Of a DNA stretch of 64,000 nucleotides, positions 51,606-62,882 are shown one piece after another. Under the pieces are notes generated by a model. It was not told where the DNA came from and searched no databases. It worked only from the letters and a program-made list of their open reading frames with translations. Numbering within the stretch: the stretch's first letter is position 1; the number at the start of each line of letters is the position of its first letter. Source of the stretch: Microcyclospora pomicola (lineage: Eukaryota > Ascomycota > Dothideomycetes > Capnodiales); NCBI GenBank assembly GCA_002786065.1, contig NHNY01000029.1:124001-188000 (forward strand). The letters run 5' to 3'. Position numbers and translations under genes: made by a program.

Positions 51606-53525
51606 CTAGAATGGTAGGTCGGCGTTCTGGAGCTGACGCAGTCGCTGCTTGAAAGGCGGAGGATGGCCATCGGTGCCAGCAGAACTTCTAGGAAACGTGT
51701 TATGTTGCCGGTTGCCAGCTGCAGCTTCAATGAACGGCGACCCCAAGCGTGGGATTGGCTCTGCGAGACGACGCGGGGCGGAATGACAGCCTGCCGACAG
51801 ATTTGGCATCTCGGGCATAGTCGGCGTCGAGGGAGGTTCGAAAGATGCTTCACCCATGACATGGTCGTCGGATGGTATAGGAGGAAGTGGAGTGAAAAGC
51901 TGAGCAAGACTGTCTGTCGCTCGAACAGCACCCATACTGAACCCGCGATTACGCGATATGATGTTGTCCTCTGAAGTGGTGGCGAACACGTCCTGGAGCG
52001 CTGGTCTTTTCGGTTTCTCCTCATCAGACTTGAATCTGCGCTTGAGCGAGCGGGGCAGGGTGGAGGGGCCCGCAAGCTCGACTGGCGAGTCCAACTTGGG
52101 GACTTTGCCGTTGTCAAAGAAGTCGGTGCGTCCGAGCGACCTGGTGGCTGCCATACTTTGAAGTAGATGATCGCGGTCGGAGAGGTCTTTGAAAGGGGAA
52201 GCCAAAGCAGTTGGGGGCTGCATGCCTCCCAGACTGAGTCCAGACTGCAAGGACAAGCTTTTCTGGTGGGCTTGCGAACGACCAATGCGTGCGAACCAAT
52301 CGGCAGGTCTGTCTGCGCGGCTGCTCTGTATTTCAGGCTCATCGTGTGCAAGCTGCGCCAGTGGTCCTTCTGGCTGCATGGAAGGAGCTGTTGCAGCGAC
52401 TAAGGAGACGTTCAACTCTCTGCCAGAGAAGGACGTCACGGGTGGCTCCGACGACCGACTTACAGTACTAGACGACTGGAACGGAGACGGGCTGCGTGTG
52501 ACGAGCAAGCGCTGGTAGTGCGCTGCCAAAGTCGGCTTACGCTTGCACAAGTCTCGTAACCTGCGTCGAGTGGTCCCTTCAGATCGCGGCCATCGTGGCT
52601 GCTTGACTTCGCTCGCCTCTGGTCGGATCGTGTCGGGTGAGTCTTCGCGCGTGAAGTCTGAAGCCATGACTACATCGAGTGAAGAAGATGAGGCGATTCG
52701 ATGTTGGCTCCAAGTACGCTTAGCCTTCGAAGCTACACGAGAACATACTCCAAGTGGCGGCGCAGTGCCTGGCAGCATCTTGAATGGCGTTACTCGGGGG
52801 TCGGAAAGGTACTGCATGTAGACCATCCATAGATGATCATCCATGGCCTGTGTCCACCGGATGTGACGATTGGTCTTGACACGCTTCAGGGTTGGCGTGA
52901 CATCGCCGTGGACGTCGTCAGTGGACAGCTTCCAATGAGCAGCGCTGTGTGGCAAGTCGTCCACGAACGGATCGGTTGCTTGACTTTCGGGGCTAGCCGC
53001 ACCAGTTGGAGCTGAGAATCCAGAACTGCCACCAGATGAAACGGAAGAGTCCGAGAAGGACGAACACACAGAGCCAGCACGCTCAAGATGAGGCTTCGAA
53101 CTCCGTGTGCTGATCATCGACCACTCGTGGGTGGGACTTCTGTTGGGCGAGTCAAAGCTAGGCGCCAGGCGAGACACCGGAGTCTTTGGTGGGGTGACCA
53201 GACGTGGCATGGCTGATAGCGGAGCAAGCAGGTTGAAGTCAGACACAGTCGGCTGCAGAAGTGGGCTGGAAGACGCCGAGAGAACCTCGGACATCTCAAT
53301 GGTGGGAACGACCGATTCGTGGACGATCTCTGGTTCTTGGAAAGGCAGCGTCGCGCGCTTGCGTCGGAGTTTGAACGTCTGTCGCGGCGGTGGCGGCGGC
53401 TCGAGTATCTCCTGCTCTTCTTGACGGTGCTCAGGAGTCCTGGGTAGTTGGCCATCTTGGTAGTGGAACTCGAAATTCGGAGGGAGGGTGATTGAGAGAG
53501 AAGGTCGTGGCGGTGGAGTGGTCAT
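51606..53525 (-). CDS. Conserved fungal protein with a Myb/helix-rich core, function unknown
   Basis: Single exon, 639 residues from ATG 53525 (MTTPPPRPSLSITLPPNF); upstream the frame has no further ATG. Most of the protein is Ser/Pro-rich and probably disordered. The ordered core, around residues 225-285, reads KTNRHIRWTQAMDDHLWMVY, then MQYLSDPRVTPFKMLPG, then GVCSRVASKAKRTW, and a second block near residue 330 reads WPRSEGTTRRRLRDLC. The W-x-x-x-M-D-x-x-L-W spacing resembles a Myb/homeodomain-like DNA-binding helix set, and I believe it is conserved across Pezizomycotina, but I cannot name the family. A nuclear, regulatory role is inferred from composition and basic clusters (SLKRRFKSDEEKPKR). 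Confidence 0.72.
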   Translation of the reverse strand: MTTPPPRPSLSITLPPNFEFHYQDGQLPRTPEHRQEEQEILEPPPPPRQTFKLRRKRATLPFQEPEIVHESVVPTIEMSEVLSASSSPLLQPTVSDFNLLAPLSAMPRLVTPPKTPVSRLAPSFDSPNRSPTHEWSMISTRSSKPHLERAGSVCSSFSDSSVSSGGSSGFSAPTGAASPESQATDPFVDDLPHSAAHWKLSTDDVHGDVTPTLKRVKTNRHIRWTQAMDDHLWMVYMQYLSDPRVTPFKMLPGTAPPLGVCSRVASKAKRTWSQHRIASSSSLDVVMASDFTREDSPDTIRPEASEVKQPRWPRSEGTTRRRLRDLCKRKPTLAAHYQRLLVTRSPSPFQSSSTVSRSSEPPVTSFSGRELNVSLVAATAPSMQPEGPLAQLAHDEPEIQSSRADRPADWFARIGRSQAHQKSLSLQSGLSLGGMQPPTALASPFKDLSDRDHLLQSMAATRSLGRTDFFDNGKVPKLDSPVELAGPSTLPRSLKRRFKSDEEKPKRPALQDVFATTSEDNIISRNRGFSMGAVRATDSLAQLFTPLPPIPSDDHVMGEASFEPPSTPTMPEMPNLSAGCHSAPRRLAEPIPRLGSPFIEAAAGNRQHNTFPRSSAGTDGHPPPFKQRLRQLQNADLPF

Positions 53526-56500
53526 GATGGCGGTGCGCGCGTCTCGGCGAACGAGACCGAGCGACAGAAGTACGACGGAATGCGCAACGAGAGGGTGCGA
53601 GTCGGGCTTCGACAGGGTTGGGGATGTTGCGCCGTGAGCGAGGTGGTCCAATGTGTCGCAAATGGCCGGCGGCGCAGTCTCAGCAGCGGTGGCTAGACAT
53701 GGCAGGTCGAGGCTATGACGCGCGCGATACAGTCGGTCGTGGAGGAGCGGAGGACTGCCGTCTGTCGGGATCGTGGACGATGTGGAGGCTTGGAATTGGA
53801 AGTGGTGGTGGTGGTGGTGGTGTGGTGGTGAGCAGTGAAGGTGGTTGAGGTGGTGGTCGCAAGAGGAAGATGGCCGGCGAGGTCGGATGGGTCGAGCAGC
53901 ACGAGACGAGAGTTGGGGCTAGCGGCCAGTCCCGCGCACGTCAAGCATCCAACGGCCGCGACTCGCGACCCACAATCGACACACACGCTGTCGATCGAAC
54001 TTCTGCGCGCTTTCTCTGCGGCCTCTATCGACGATGCACTCCAGCAATGGGCGACGCGTCATGTGCGCATCGCTGTGATGGAGATGAGCTCTACGCCGTG
54101 GTCGACTGCAGCGGTGATTTGGAGGCAGCTACTGCAACGATTCGTGGCAATTTCGTGAGCCGTAGAAATCCACCCCCGACCGCTTCCTATGTACTGCACA
54201 CGATGCACGGGCGTTGTGCTGTTGGAGCGGCGTGCAGTCCTGGCACGAAGCACAACGGCGGTCAGAGTCTGGGGGGTGAAGCCAGATCTACCCTTCCATG
54301 GTCAAGTGGGCGGCATACAGTGGTTCGGATGGGTAAAAGCTCTGTATAGCGTCGACCTGCCCCTTCGCGCCCCCCAGGTCATGCATCGGCCTGCAGTCCC
54401 GTTGTTCTCCAGCCCCTCGACCCTGCCGGCCTGCAAGTCCGCTCCTCTTCTATGGCTCCACGCTCGTCGCACTGCTGCATGCCGCACAGCCTGCGCCAGA
54501 CTCAACACTTGCGCCGGTCCTGCACGTCGCGTTCGAATTTCGTCCCAAGCGCGTCAGTGACACGCTAGTGTCTTTGTTGGCCTCTGATAGGTCGAGAGTG
54601 CGGACCCTGCAGACCCAAGTCCCAACTTCCGACCTTCCCTTTCGCACAACTGTCTCACCCTTCACGTGGCGCCCCGGCCTTGCACATGCTGATCACACAG
54701 AACAGTCGAACCGTTTCATCGCCAATCACAGAGTCTGGGCCCGGAACCAGCCAGTCCGGAGTGTTGGAGGTGTCCACGGGTCTGGCTCTGCGTCAGGTGG
54801 ATTGCGACTGTTGACGGTGAGAACGAAGACCACCAATTTCGACAATTTCATGGGTCGCTAGCCTCCTCCAGAGCCGTGATGGCCCTCTCGCACCTTGGCT
54901 GTCTTCCCAGGCCGGCATCCGTCCAGCGTGGAGTGCATGGGCATGGATATCGTTCGCTGATCGGTGGGTCTACGGGGCGTGCACAGCACTACAGTATCCC
55001 CATCACATAGAATCACCTGCATTGGAAGAGTCCAGTCGCAGCTGCAGCTGCGCACTTCCTCCTCTGTCACTCCAATGTGAAGCTTAGGAGCAGCATGAGT
55101 GTCCACTATTGCGCCTCAGAAATTGGGCAGCTACTCCTTGTAGGCCACGTAGCTCTGCATCTACGAAGTTGGAGCTATCCCGTGCAAGGCCGCATCTCAA
55201 GACTCTCGAGTATATGGCTTGGCTTAGTGTGGAAACGCGTCTGCCATGTTGTGGAAACACACGCAAAATCAGCATCCATGGTTCCATAGTGATACGGCCG
55301 CGCACTCGTTCAGCAGGATCACTGTCCGGGGCGCGCTTGATAAGCGAGGGAGAACAATCTGCAGGATCATCAAGCTCTTATCAGATTCGAATGCGCCTAG
55401 TTCGGGCAAGCAGCTGACTGCCGATGTGCCCATCCTCCTAGCCCGTGCGTGAGGCTGCTGTTCTACTGCACCTACTTGCTCAACTTGTATGCCCTTGGCG
55501 GCCTTGATCACTCACTCGCTTGAGTATGTTCCAGGTCAGGCATAAGATTTTCATTTCTGCATAAAAGTCACCCATCTCGAACTGCGGAGTGTGAAGTATA
55601 TGCTTGCACCCTATTGTGGTTGACCAGACAAGTAAGTGACTGGTTCATCGCCGCTTCATGGCGATACGAGCACGCTTCGGAGTGTGCCGAGGGCTCAACG
55701 ATCATTATACGTGGGCAATTGCGTGCTTCAAGCGGCAAAATTGAGTCAGCTGTAGAGACACGTCTTGAGGGGAAAGCTTCCGGCACACTCCTGATCCGCC
55801 CGACATAGCCGGCGTGATGGTCACAGCAACAAAGAAACGTGAGCGGACGAAGTCCACAGCATCTGTCTTGTCTGCTGGCGTCCATGAGATAGTAGTACAC
55901 CCGTCGGTCTGATTGAACATGCCTACCTGATCTTGCTACAGTGTTGCGAGTGGCGTACGATGGCTCGTCTTAGGATCATCGATCGCACCCGGACCACGCT
56001 GTCTTCAATCGATAGTTTTAAGCGGTCGTTCAGCTATAGGCAACCCATCTAGCACTTTTTGGGGCGTTAGTCATGGGCTTTGGGACTACATGCAGCGAAC
56101 AGAGAGCAGGACACAATTGACGTGCGGGGTGTTTGCTACGCTTCTCAACTTTCATCAAGTCGACCGGCTATAGATCGATGTTTCAGAACTGGCAAGAGAA
56201 GAGGTGAATGTCATCATGTCTAACAAAAAGGCTTGCAGCTATAGTGAACACTAGAGCGAGTACAATGAACAGTGAAGCACAACTTGATGGAACAGGGGCA
56301 TTTGACCTCTCCGTGCGATTTGAGTATTGAGCGATAGTACACACAATTCAATTGCCAGCGCATTGAACGAACAGGAGGAAATAGGACGAGCTCACCGCAC
56401 TGCAACTTTAACACAATTTGTCTTGCTGGTCGGCCACAAGTAGCAAGAGCCGTGTCACTACTCATGTGTAGTAGGCTGCGGGCAACGCATGGACATCGAT

Positions 56501-57220
56501 GTCGACGCTTCGCCTTGATTGGCCCTTCCCACCTCGCTTCCAACATCCTGACCTCACCGCACAAAACTTGTCACGAAACGCGACTAGACTGCTGTGATCC
56601 TTGTCGACTTGCTCCCCTTTCACCACTGGCGGCCACCCCCATCACCGCTACAGTCTCGCGATCCGAATGGTGTTTTGTTGTGGTGATGGCCATGGCTGAG
56701 ATGCGTTGATTGCACGCGTCGTGCACGCTCGAGTCCACAGGTTGAGATCGTTCCAATGGCAGGACGGAGTGGAAAAGCAAGTATACAAGCGGGTGCCACG
56801 CAAGTCGATGCATGCAAGATGTTGTTCGACAGCGCTGATCTCGTGCTCGGAATACCGCCTTCCGGTTTCCCATCTAGTCGCCACTGTTGGCAGTGATAGG
56901 TGAGCGTCGTTCCTGGCGATCTCTATTCACGTTCATTCTACCACCCCCGTACCATACTTCACGGCTCTACTCTTCTTACCAGAACCCTTGCCCGCCACGT
57001 ATCCCGGCCATTTGCTATCATTGGGCAACGTCCTTCTAGTAACTGCGCTTCTCCAAGTCCATGCGTGTTCTATATGGGGACAGGCGCCTTTCAACATTGT
57101 ACAGATCCCAAACAATGACGACATCCCCCTAGTGGTGCGACGTCTAGGAGCTACATACCGTACACGCGAAGAACTACCTACTCTTCATATTAGAAATCCC
57201 TTATACACATCACTCTCCAC
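53526..57220. other. Long gene-poor interval
   Basis: About 3.7 kb without a gene I can support. The first 450 bases are the promoter of the preceding minus-strand gene and carry a TGG-type microsatellite at 53803-53829. Frames such as 53870-54349, 55109-55417 and 55568-55900 lack domains or splice logic. No transposon, tRNA or virus-like remnant recognised. Confidence 0.4.
53803..53829 (+). repeat. (TGG)n-type microsatellite
   Basis: About eight TGG units with one TG interruption, in the upstream region of the 639-residue gene. Confidence 0.85.
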
Positions 57221-59549
57221 ATGGCGATTCGGACCGCGCAGGCGCAAGCATCGCCCGCCTCGTCATTCTTCACAACCATGTCGATAGCTCGCGTGGGCAT
57301 GCTGGGAGTACTGCTCGCCGTGGCGACTTCCTGGCTCCACAACACTTACTGGATCGGAGAGAATCCAGCGATACCAATTCCGGGCGTGGATGGTGGAGTC
57401 ATTCCTGGAACCGCACGATCGCAAATCCACCCAGACCTCACTCCACGTGCCGACAGCCCCACGGACGTCTGCTTAAGGTGGGCCCAACAATGTACGCATT
57501 TCATCCATGTTCATCGTCACAGACACCGCAAGACTAACAACATGCAGCTGCTGTCGTCAATGGAACGCTGTATCTGTATGGAGGACAGGCCACCACGTCA
57601 TACGATCAAGTCGAAAACACCTGGAACAACGACTTCCTCACTCTCGATCTGACGCAGACTTGGCAAATAGCTTCACCATCCTTGACGGGACTTCCTCAGC
57701 CATCTGGCCCTCCGGAGGTGGCGCTAGGATACCTATGGAACTCGCACGACTCACTGTATCTTTATGGGGGTGAATTCTCGTGGAAGCCTGCGGTGTCCCC
57801 GTCCGCGTTCGCGCTTTGGGAATACAGCATCAGTGCCCAATCTTGGAGCGAGCATAGCGATCCGCAAACATCCAGTGGGGAGAGTGCTCCAAGTAACGAC
57901 GAGCCCGTGCAAAGAGCGGCTGAAGGCGCCGGAACCAGTGTGCCCTCTCTTGGTCGCGGCTTCTATTTCGGTGGACATCTCGATGGGTTTGTGTATTCTT
58001 ATCAACTTCAAGGCGAAGATGACTGACTTCGTACAGATACACGACGCCTGGATGGTCACAAAGTGTGCCTCGCCTATATTTACAGTCTCTGCTGGAGTTT
58101 ACATTCCCCGGCTTCACCAACAGCCAGGTGGATACTCTTTCCAACAACCAGGAGGCTGGTAGTGATGGTGTTTACCGCAACGTCACCGAGGGTGGACTAC
58201 AATCGTCCGCTGGATTCACAGAACGTGCAGACGGCCTGCTAGTGTACGTTCCCGGCTTCGGAGATCAAGGAATTTTGGTAGCCTTGGCAGGTGGCACGAA
58301 CGAGTCGTACACTCAGATGAACGTCGTCGACGTCTACGATATTGCAGAGAGCGCTTGGTACAAGCAATCAACGTCAGGCACATACCCCGACACGCGTGTT
58401 AATCCTTGTGCCGTGGTAGCGGCGGCTCCTGACGGCAGCAGCTACCAAATCCATCTGTGGGGAGGTCAAGCCCTCCTCCCATACGGCAACCAAACACAAT
58501 ATGATGATATGTGGATTCTTAGCTTGCCCTCATTCACGTGGATCCAAGTCGACCAAAGTGGTCAGTCTGTCCCATATGGACGGTCGGGACATTCATGTTC
58601 CATATGGGATGCGCAGATGATCTCCGTCGGCGGCTATGTGGGCGAGAATCTAAGTTGCGACAGCCCTGGGATCTACGTCTTTGATGTCAGTACTCTACAG
58701 TGGGCGCAACAATTCGATGCTTACAGTGCTGGGTCGAACAGCGACAGTAACCCATTCAACCAGCAGTCTGCCCAGATCGCAAACGGAACCAGCTCCGGCG
58801 GTCTCGAAGGCTCTTACAATTACACCGTACCCGAAGCAGTACTCTCGGTCATCGGCGGTGGTCCTAGCGGTGGTGCGACCTTGACCGCACCAGTGATCAC
58901 CGCTTCGAGCGGACCACTGGCGACAGGTAGCGCGATAAATTATAGCGTCACTTCAGCTGAAGTCACCATTGTCACCAAGTCTGGAGGAGGAGTCGTTACA
59001 GAGACGGCATCTCCATCATCCAGCAACAGCGGCACTTCCGACAACGGCACTTCCAGTTCCAGCCATGGTGGTGGTGGTGGACCCAATATCGCCGCTATAG
59101 TTGTGGGCGTGATTTGCGGCATCCTGTTCATCATCGTATGCTATCTGGCGTTCTGCGCCTACATCTACCGCAAGCAGCTGCAGCTCTACAAGCGACACAA
59201 CGAAATGACCCAGCAACAGGCGAAGCGGGAGAAGCCTGTCCCAGTGGTGGCAGGCCCGTTCGGCCGCTCAAGCCACGGTAGTAGCGAGCATCATGGTGCA
59301 CAGCAACAGCCACAATGGATGGCCAGAGACAGCCACAGCCAGACAGGCAGCGCAAATGGTAGCGCGCAACAGGCGGGTCCGAACACTGGTGCGGGCATGA
59401 GCGGCGCGGCTGGGGGCGATGGCTACCAGAGTGTGCGCAGGAGCAGTGATCACAGCAGCACCGGAGATCTGCTGGCGGACCACGAGCCCAGCTTTGTCGG
59501 GGTCATGCTCAATCCACGACGGTCGTTGAGAGTCATCAATAGAGACTGA
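57221..59549 (+). CDS. Kelch-repeat single-pass membrane protein
   Basis: Exons 57221-57491, 57548-57986 and 58037-59549, joined in phases 1 and 2, give 740 residues from ATG 57221; an in-frame ATG at 57278 (MSIARVGMLGVLLAVA) would start directly with a hydrophobic signal or anchor. The ectodomain has kelch-type motifs: NGTLYLYGGQATTSYDQVEN, DSLYLYGGEFSWKP, GRGFYFGGHLDGY, ILVALAGGTNESYTQMNVVD, IHLWGGQALL and MISVGGYVGENLSC, suggesting a beta-propeller. A Ser/Thr/Gly-rich stalk precedes a clear membrane helix (IAAIVVGVICGILFIIVCYL), followed by a Gln/Ser-rich cytosolic tail with an AKREKPVPV motif. Similar fungal proteins are annotated as kelch-repeat or cell-wall-anchored, with unknown ligands. 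Intron junctions fall inside kelch motifs (GGHLDG/YTTPGW), which supports the splicing. Confidence 0.88.
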
Positions 59550-60006
59550 TCGCGATCGAAAGTCGTGAGGAAGGACGACTTCATCTTATGCTGGCGTGAC
59601 GGATTTTGCTTTGCGTTCATAATACCCACGCGAGCGTTCAGCGTTATGTGCAGGACAGCTGTATCATACTATGTCTATCATCATGAGACTTATTCGTGTC
59701 GTTCTGCTCCTCGTCTGCTTTTTCGCACAGTGCAAATTACACGATTAGACATGACATTGGACGAGAGTGGATAGTACGTGGAATCAGTGTTGCTTTCGCT
59801 TCGGTGTGAGGCCACAGCAGGACCCACTTTTGACCGTACAGCTAGCTCCAACCTCCAGTCAGAGACCAACCACGCCTAATACCTACATATCAAGTGTAGG
59901 TCTGCATCTACCCTCACCGCAGCCTGGTACAAGATGAACTCTACAGTGACCTGGCACCGCCTCTCGTCATCTTCGCTGGACATCGGCTGACGGGCCAGCT
60001 ACAGTC
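59550..60006. other. Intergenic, no gene seen
   Basis: About 460 bases between two plus-strand genes; short frames only. Confidence 0.45.
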
Positions 60007-62511
60007 ATGGAGGCCGCACCGCCCTCCTACGAGACGGCCACCGTGATCAACCACTGGGACATCATCGCGCCCTACATCGCGTCCAGCGACCTGTGCGCCG
60101 CCGCGCTCGTCTGCACCGCCTGGCACACCACCGTCGCCCCGCACATCTGGGGCAATCCGGCGTCGCACTTTGGCCTCGAGAACGACCGGGTCTACGTCGC
60201 GCTGACGCGCTTCAAGCGCTCGCTGCCGACCGCCCGCCGCCTCGTCCGCGCCCTGACGCACACGCTGCATCTCCCGCCCGCGCACGCCGAGCTCTACGAT
60301 GGCCCGCACGCCGACTGGCTGCGCGAGATCCTCGAGCGCCTGCCGCATCTGCAGTCGCTGATCGTCCGCGGCCTGCCGTTCTTCGATCACGCGGCGCTGC
60401 AGGCGTTGCGGTATGTGAAGACGCAGCGGCCGGAGCATGCGGCGGCGGTGGCAGGGGTGGTGGAGCTGCCGGCGGCGAGTGTGCGGTCGCCTACGGCTCC
60501 GGTGCTGGGCAGATCGGGCCTCAGCTTGCGGTTGCTCGACTGCTCGCGATGCGCCAATGTGACGGCTCACGGGCTCGCTCAGGCGTTGGGCCGGTTTGAA
60601 AACCTGCTCTATCTGGATCTGTCGTTCACGTATCCGGCGAAGCAGCTGGAGGTGCTCGCTGTGCTGCGACGATTGCAGGGCTTGCAGGTGTTGAAGCTGA
60701 GAAGTATAGGCCTGACCGATGATGCTCTGTATACGCTTGCGCAAGCGATAGGATTGAGTGTGCGAAGCCTCGATGTCCGGGACAATTTGCTGACGGATCA
60801 AGGAGTTCGCACGCTCTTGGATCATTGCTTTGCTTCAGCGGAAGAAACCACTGCAGACACTACATCGGCAGGTGCCAGATCTCCTGCTTTGTTGCCGTAT
60901 TTGGGTTCTGAAATGCTTGACGTCTACCAAGGAGAGGATTTTGAAGGTTATCTGCGGAATGCTTTCACGGATAAATTCGTGAGCAGACTTGCAATTGAAG
61001 ACGCTCCAAATCGGGGCATCACTCATTTATACATAGCTGGTAATCATGTCAGTGTGGAGGGTGCTGGTGGCCTGATCCGGTCCGGACGACTACATGTCCT
61101 GGACCTTGGACCTGTGAACCGCGACCTGACCAGCCTTTCTACCAACGGTCACGTCGATCCTGTTCAGAACGACAGACCAATGCCAGGGGCAGAAAAGCTC
61201 GTGCCCATTCTTGCGAAACATGCTGCCGACACATTAAATCTCCTACGTATCGAACATGATGTTATCACGAAGGAGACTACCTCCGCCAGCTCCACAGAAG
61301 TCGTCCGTGGCCGTTTCGAACTTGCAGATACTGCGCTGCCTGATTTGCCACGTCATGCTGCTGAGCTTCATGGCACGTCGGCACGGTATGAGGCATTCGA
61401 ACTCCCAGCTGATCAGACGCCAAAGGCTGAGCTCGTAGGAGATCCATTGGCGACATTCGTATCGCCCGTTGGGAAAGGTTACTCCAGCAAGGCGAACGAT
61501 GAGGAAAGCGGTTCTTCGCAACCTCGGCGAGGCAGCGCGCTCACACCAGAGGTAGTGCCCATTGAAGTTCTTGCCACCACTCTCGACGAAAGCAATCTGA
61601 TCAGCTCATACTCTGCGCTTGATGGCGAACCTGAAGATCTTAGAGCTCCCCCTTTCTCCCCACTCTCGGGATTGCTTTCTGCTCCAGATCGTACTTCAGT
61701 GGCAAGCAGTGCTCTCGCACCCGAGGGCTTCTCATTCTTTACAGCTGAGCGGCAAGCGAGGATCATCAAGCATACCTCCGGAGACCACAACCTACACCCA
61801 GCGATGCTCCCAAACGTCAAATCACTGGTCCTGACCAATGTGCCACCCTACTCATCAGATCGATCAATCTCTAACCGTCTGATCGAGTTCATCAAGCATT
61901 GCGCTTTTGAGAGCCTGTCAGCCAAGAGACAAGCGCGGCTCGACTACTCCGTCCCACCCGGCCGCGAGGGTCATGCCGCCGCTCTCAAGCACTCAGCCAA
62001 GAGGGTGTTCGCACTAGAGCGTCTCGTACTTGAGATCGAGAGCGAAGAGACCACCAGACACACCCTCCGCAAGACAAGCTCCAGTCAGCACTGGGCAACG
62101 AAGTCCATGACCGAAGACCGCGACAGCGAAGCGCTCTGGTCTGCCGCCGAGACGGACTTCAGCTTCTTCGGCGACGGCGAAGAATGCGGCCTGCCGAGCC
62201 ACGAGCCGGGCCAGTCCCCGTTCCAATCAATGTCCGAGGAGAAACAGGTCGTCGTCAATAATTCCCTCGTAGCGGAAGAGCCGCCTCCAGCTCCACCGCC
62301 CATGTTCGATACTGTGGCGCTGCTGTCGAAGTTCCGCCAGGAACGTCGGCGAGCGCGTGAGCGACAATTGGCAGCCGGCGCTATCGATCCCGAGACTGAG
62401 GGGTACTGGGATGGCGTGGTGCAGGTGGTTCGTCCGGCTGTCGGCTTGCGGCGCGACGAAGCGGTGGACTATTATGGGAATCGATTCGAGGCGGGGTGGC
62501 TGTATAGGTAG
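60007..62511 (+). CDS. F-box/leucine-rich-repeat-like protein
   Basis: Single exon, 834 residues from ATG 60007 (MEAAPPSYETATVINHWDII). The first ~50 residues resemble an F-box (WDIIAPYIASSDLCAAALVC, then TAWHTTVAPHIWGNP). LRR-like segments follow: LPHLQSLIVRGLPFFDHAAL, LRLLDCSRCANVTAHGLAQA, LLYLDLSFTYPAKQLEVLAV, LQGLQVLKLRSIGLTDDALY, VRSLDVRDNLLTDQGVRTLL and, after an insert, GITHLYIAGNHVSVEGAGGL. The second half is mostly Ser/Glu-rich linker, with a late block LPNVKSLVLTNVPPYSSDRS and an Arg-rich RQERRRARERQL. It probably acts as a substrate adaptor of an SCF-type ubiquitin ligase, inferred from architecture. The first 600 bases are unusually GC-rich, and this changes abruptly near 60,830. 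Confidence 0.8.
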   Translation: MEAAPPSYETATVINHWDIIAPYIASSDLCAAALVCTAWHTTVAPHIWGNPASHFGLENDRVYVALTRFKRSLPTARRLVRALTHTLHLPPAHAELYDGPHADWLREILERLPHLQSLIVRGLPFFDHAALQALRYVKTQRPEHAAAVAGVVELPAASVRSPTAPVLGRSGLSLRLLDCSRCANVTAHGLAQALGRFENLLYLDLSFTYPAKQLEVLAVLRRLQGLQVLKLRSIGLTDDALYTLAQAIGLSVRSLDVRDNLLTDQGVRTLLDHCFASAEETTADTTSAGARSPALLPYLGSEMLDVYQGEDFEGYLRNAFTDKFVSRLAIEDAPNRGITHLYIAGNHVSVEGAGGLIRSGRLHVLDLGPVNRDLTSLSTNGHVDPVQNDRPMPGAEKLVPILAKHAADTLNLLRIEHDVITKETTSASSTEVVRGRFELADTALPDLPRHAAELHGTSARYEAFELPADQTPKAELVGDPLATFVSPVGKGYSSKANDEESGSSQPRRGSALTPEVVPIEVLATTLDESNLISSYSALDGEPEDLRAPPFSPLSGLLSAPDRTSVASSALAPEGFSFFTAERQARIIKHTSGDHNLHPAMLPNVKSLVLTNVPPYSSDRSISNRLIEFIKHCAFESLSAKRQARLDYSVPPGREGHAAALKHSAKRVFALERLVLEIESEETTRHTLRKTSSSQHWATKSMTEDRDSEALWSAAETDFSFFGDGEECGLPSHEPGQSPFQSMSEEKQVVVNNSLVAEEPPPAPPPMFDTVALLSKFRQERRRARERQLAAGAIDPETEGYWDGVVQVVRPAVGLRRDEAVDYYGNRFEAGWLYR

Positions 62512-62882
62512 CATAGCGAGAGGTGGTTGCGGTGATTCTGGATACATAAGGTACCTGTCTGGGGTTGGGTATTTCGACTGTGTTTTACACATGCCGTGAA
62601 TTTTATGTACCTTACCTTATACATGATAGACCACGGTACATCGAGGTTGCGGCACGTGTAGCGGAAAGCCCATGGGGGCTTCTTGACTGTCAGCTGCTGG
62701 TATATGCCTCATGGCTCGTTTCTGCGATTGCACAGGAATTGTCCTACTTTCACGTCATCATAAAACCATGTCACATAAACTTGATGGATATCGAGAATGA
62801 AGACATGAGTTCATCGAATCGCATAAAATATATCACATCACATCTCCGACTCAACAGAAGCATCCCATCGCCCCCCGCCAGT
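62512..62882. other. Convergent 3' spacer
   Basis: About 370 bases between the ends of the F-box/LRR gene and the transporter; no feature seen. Confidence 0.4.

Noticed and set aside
59941-60825. 294-codon minus-strand frame rich in Arg and Gln
   Set aside because: It is antisense to the GC-rich start of the F-box/LRR gene.
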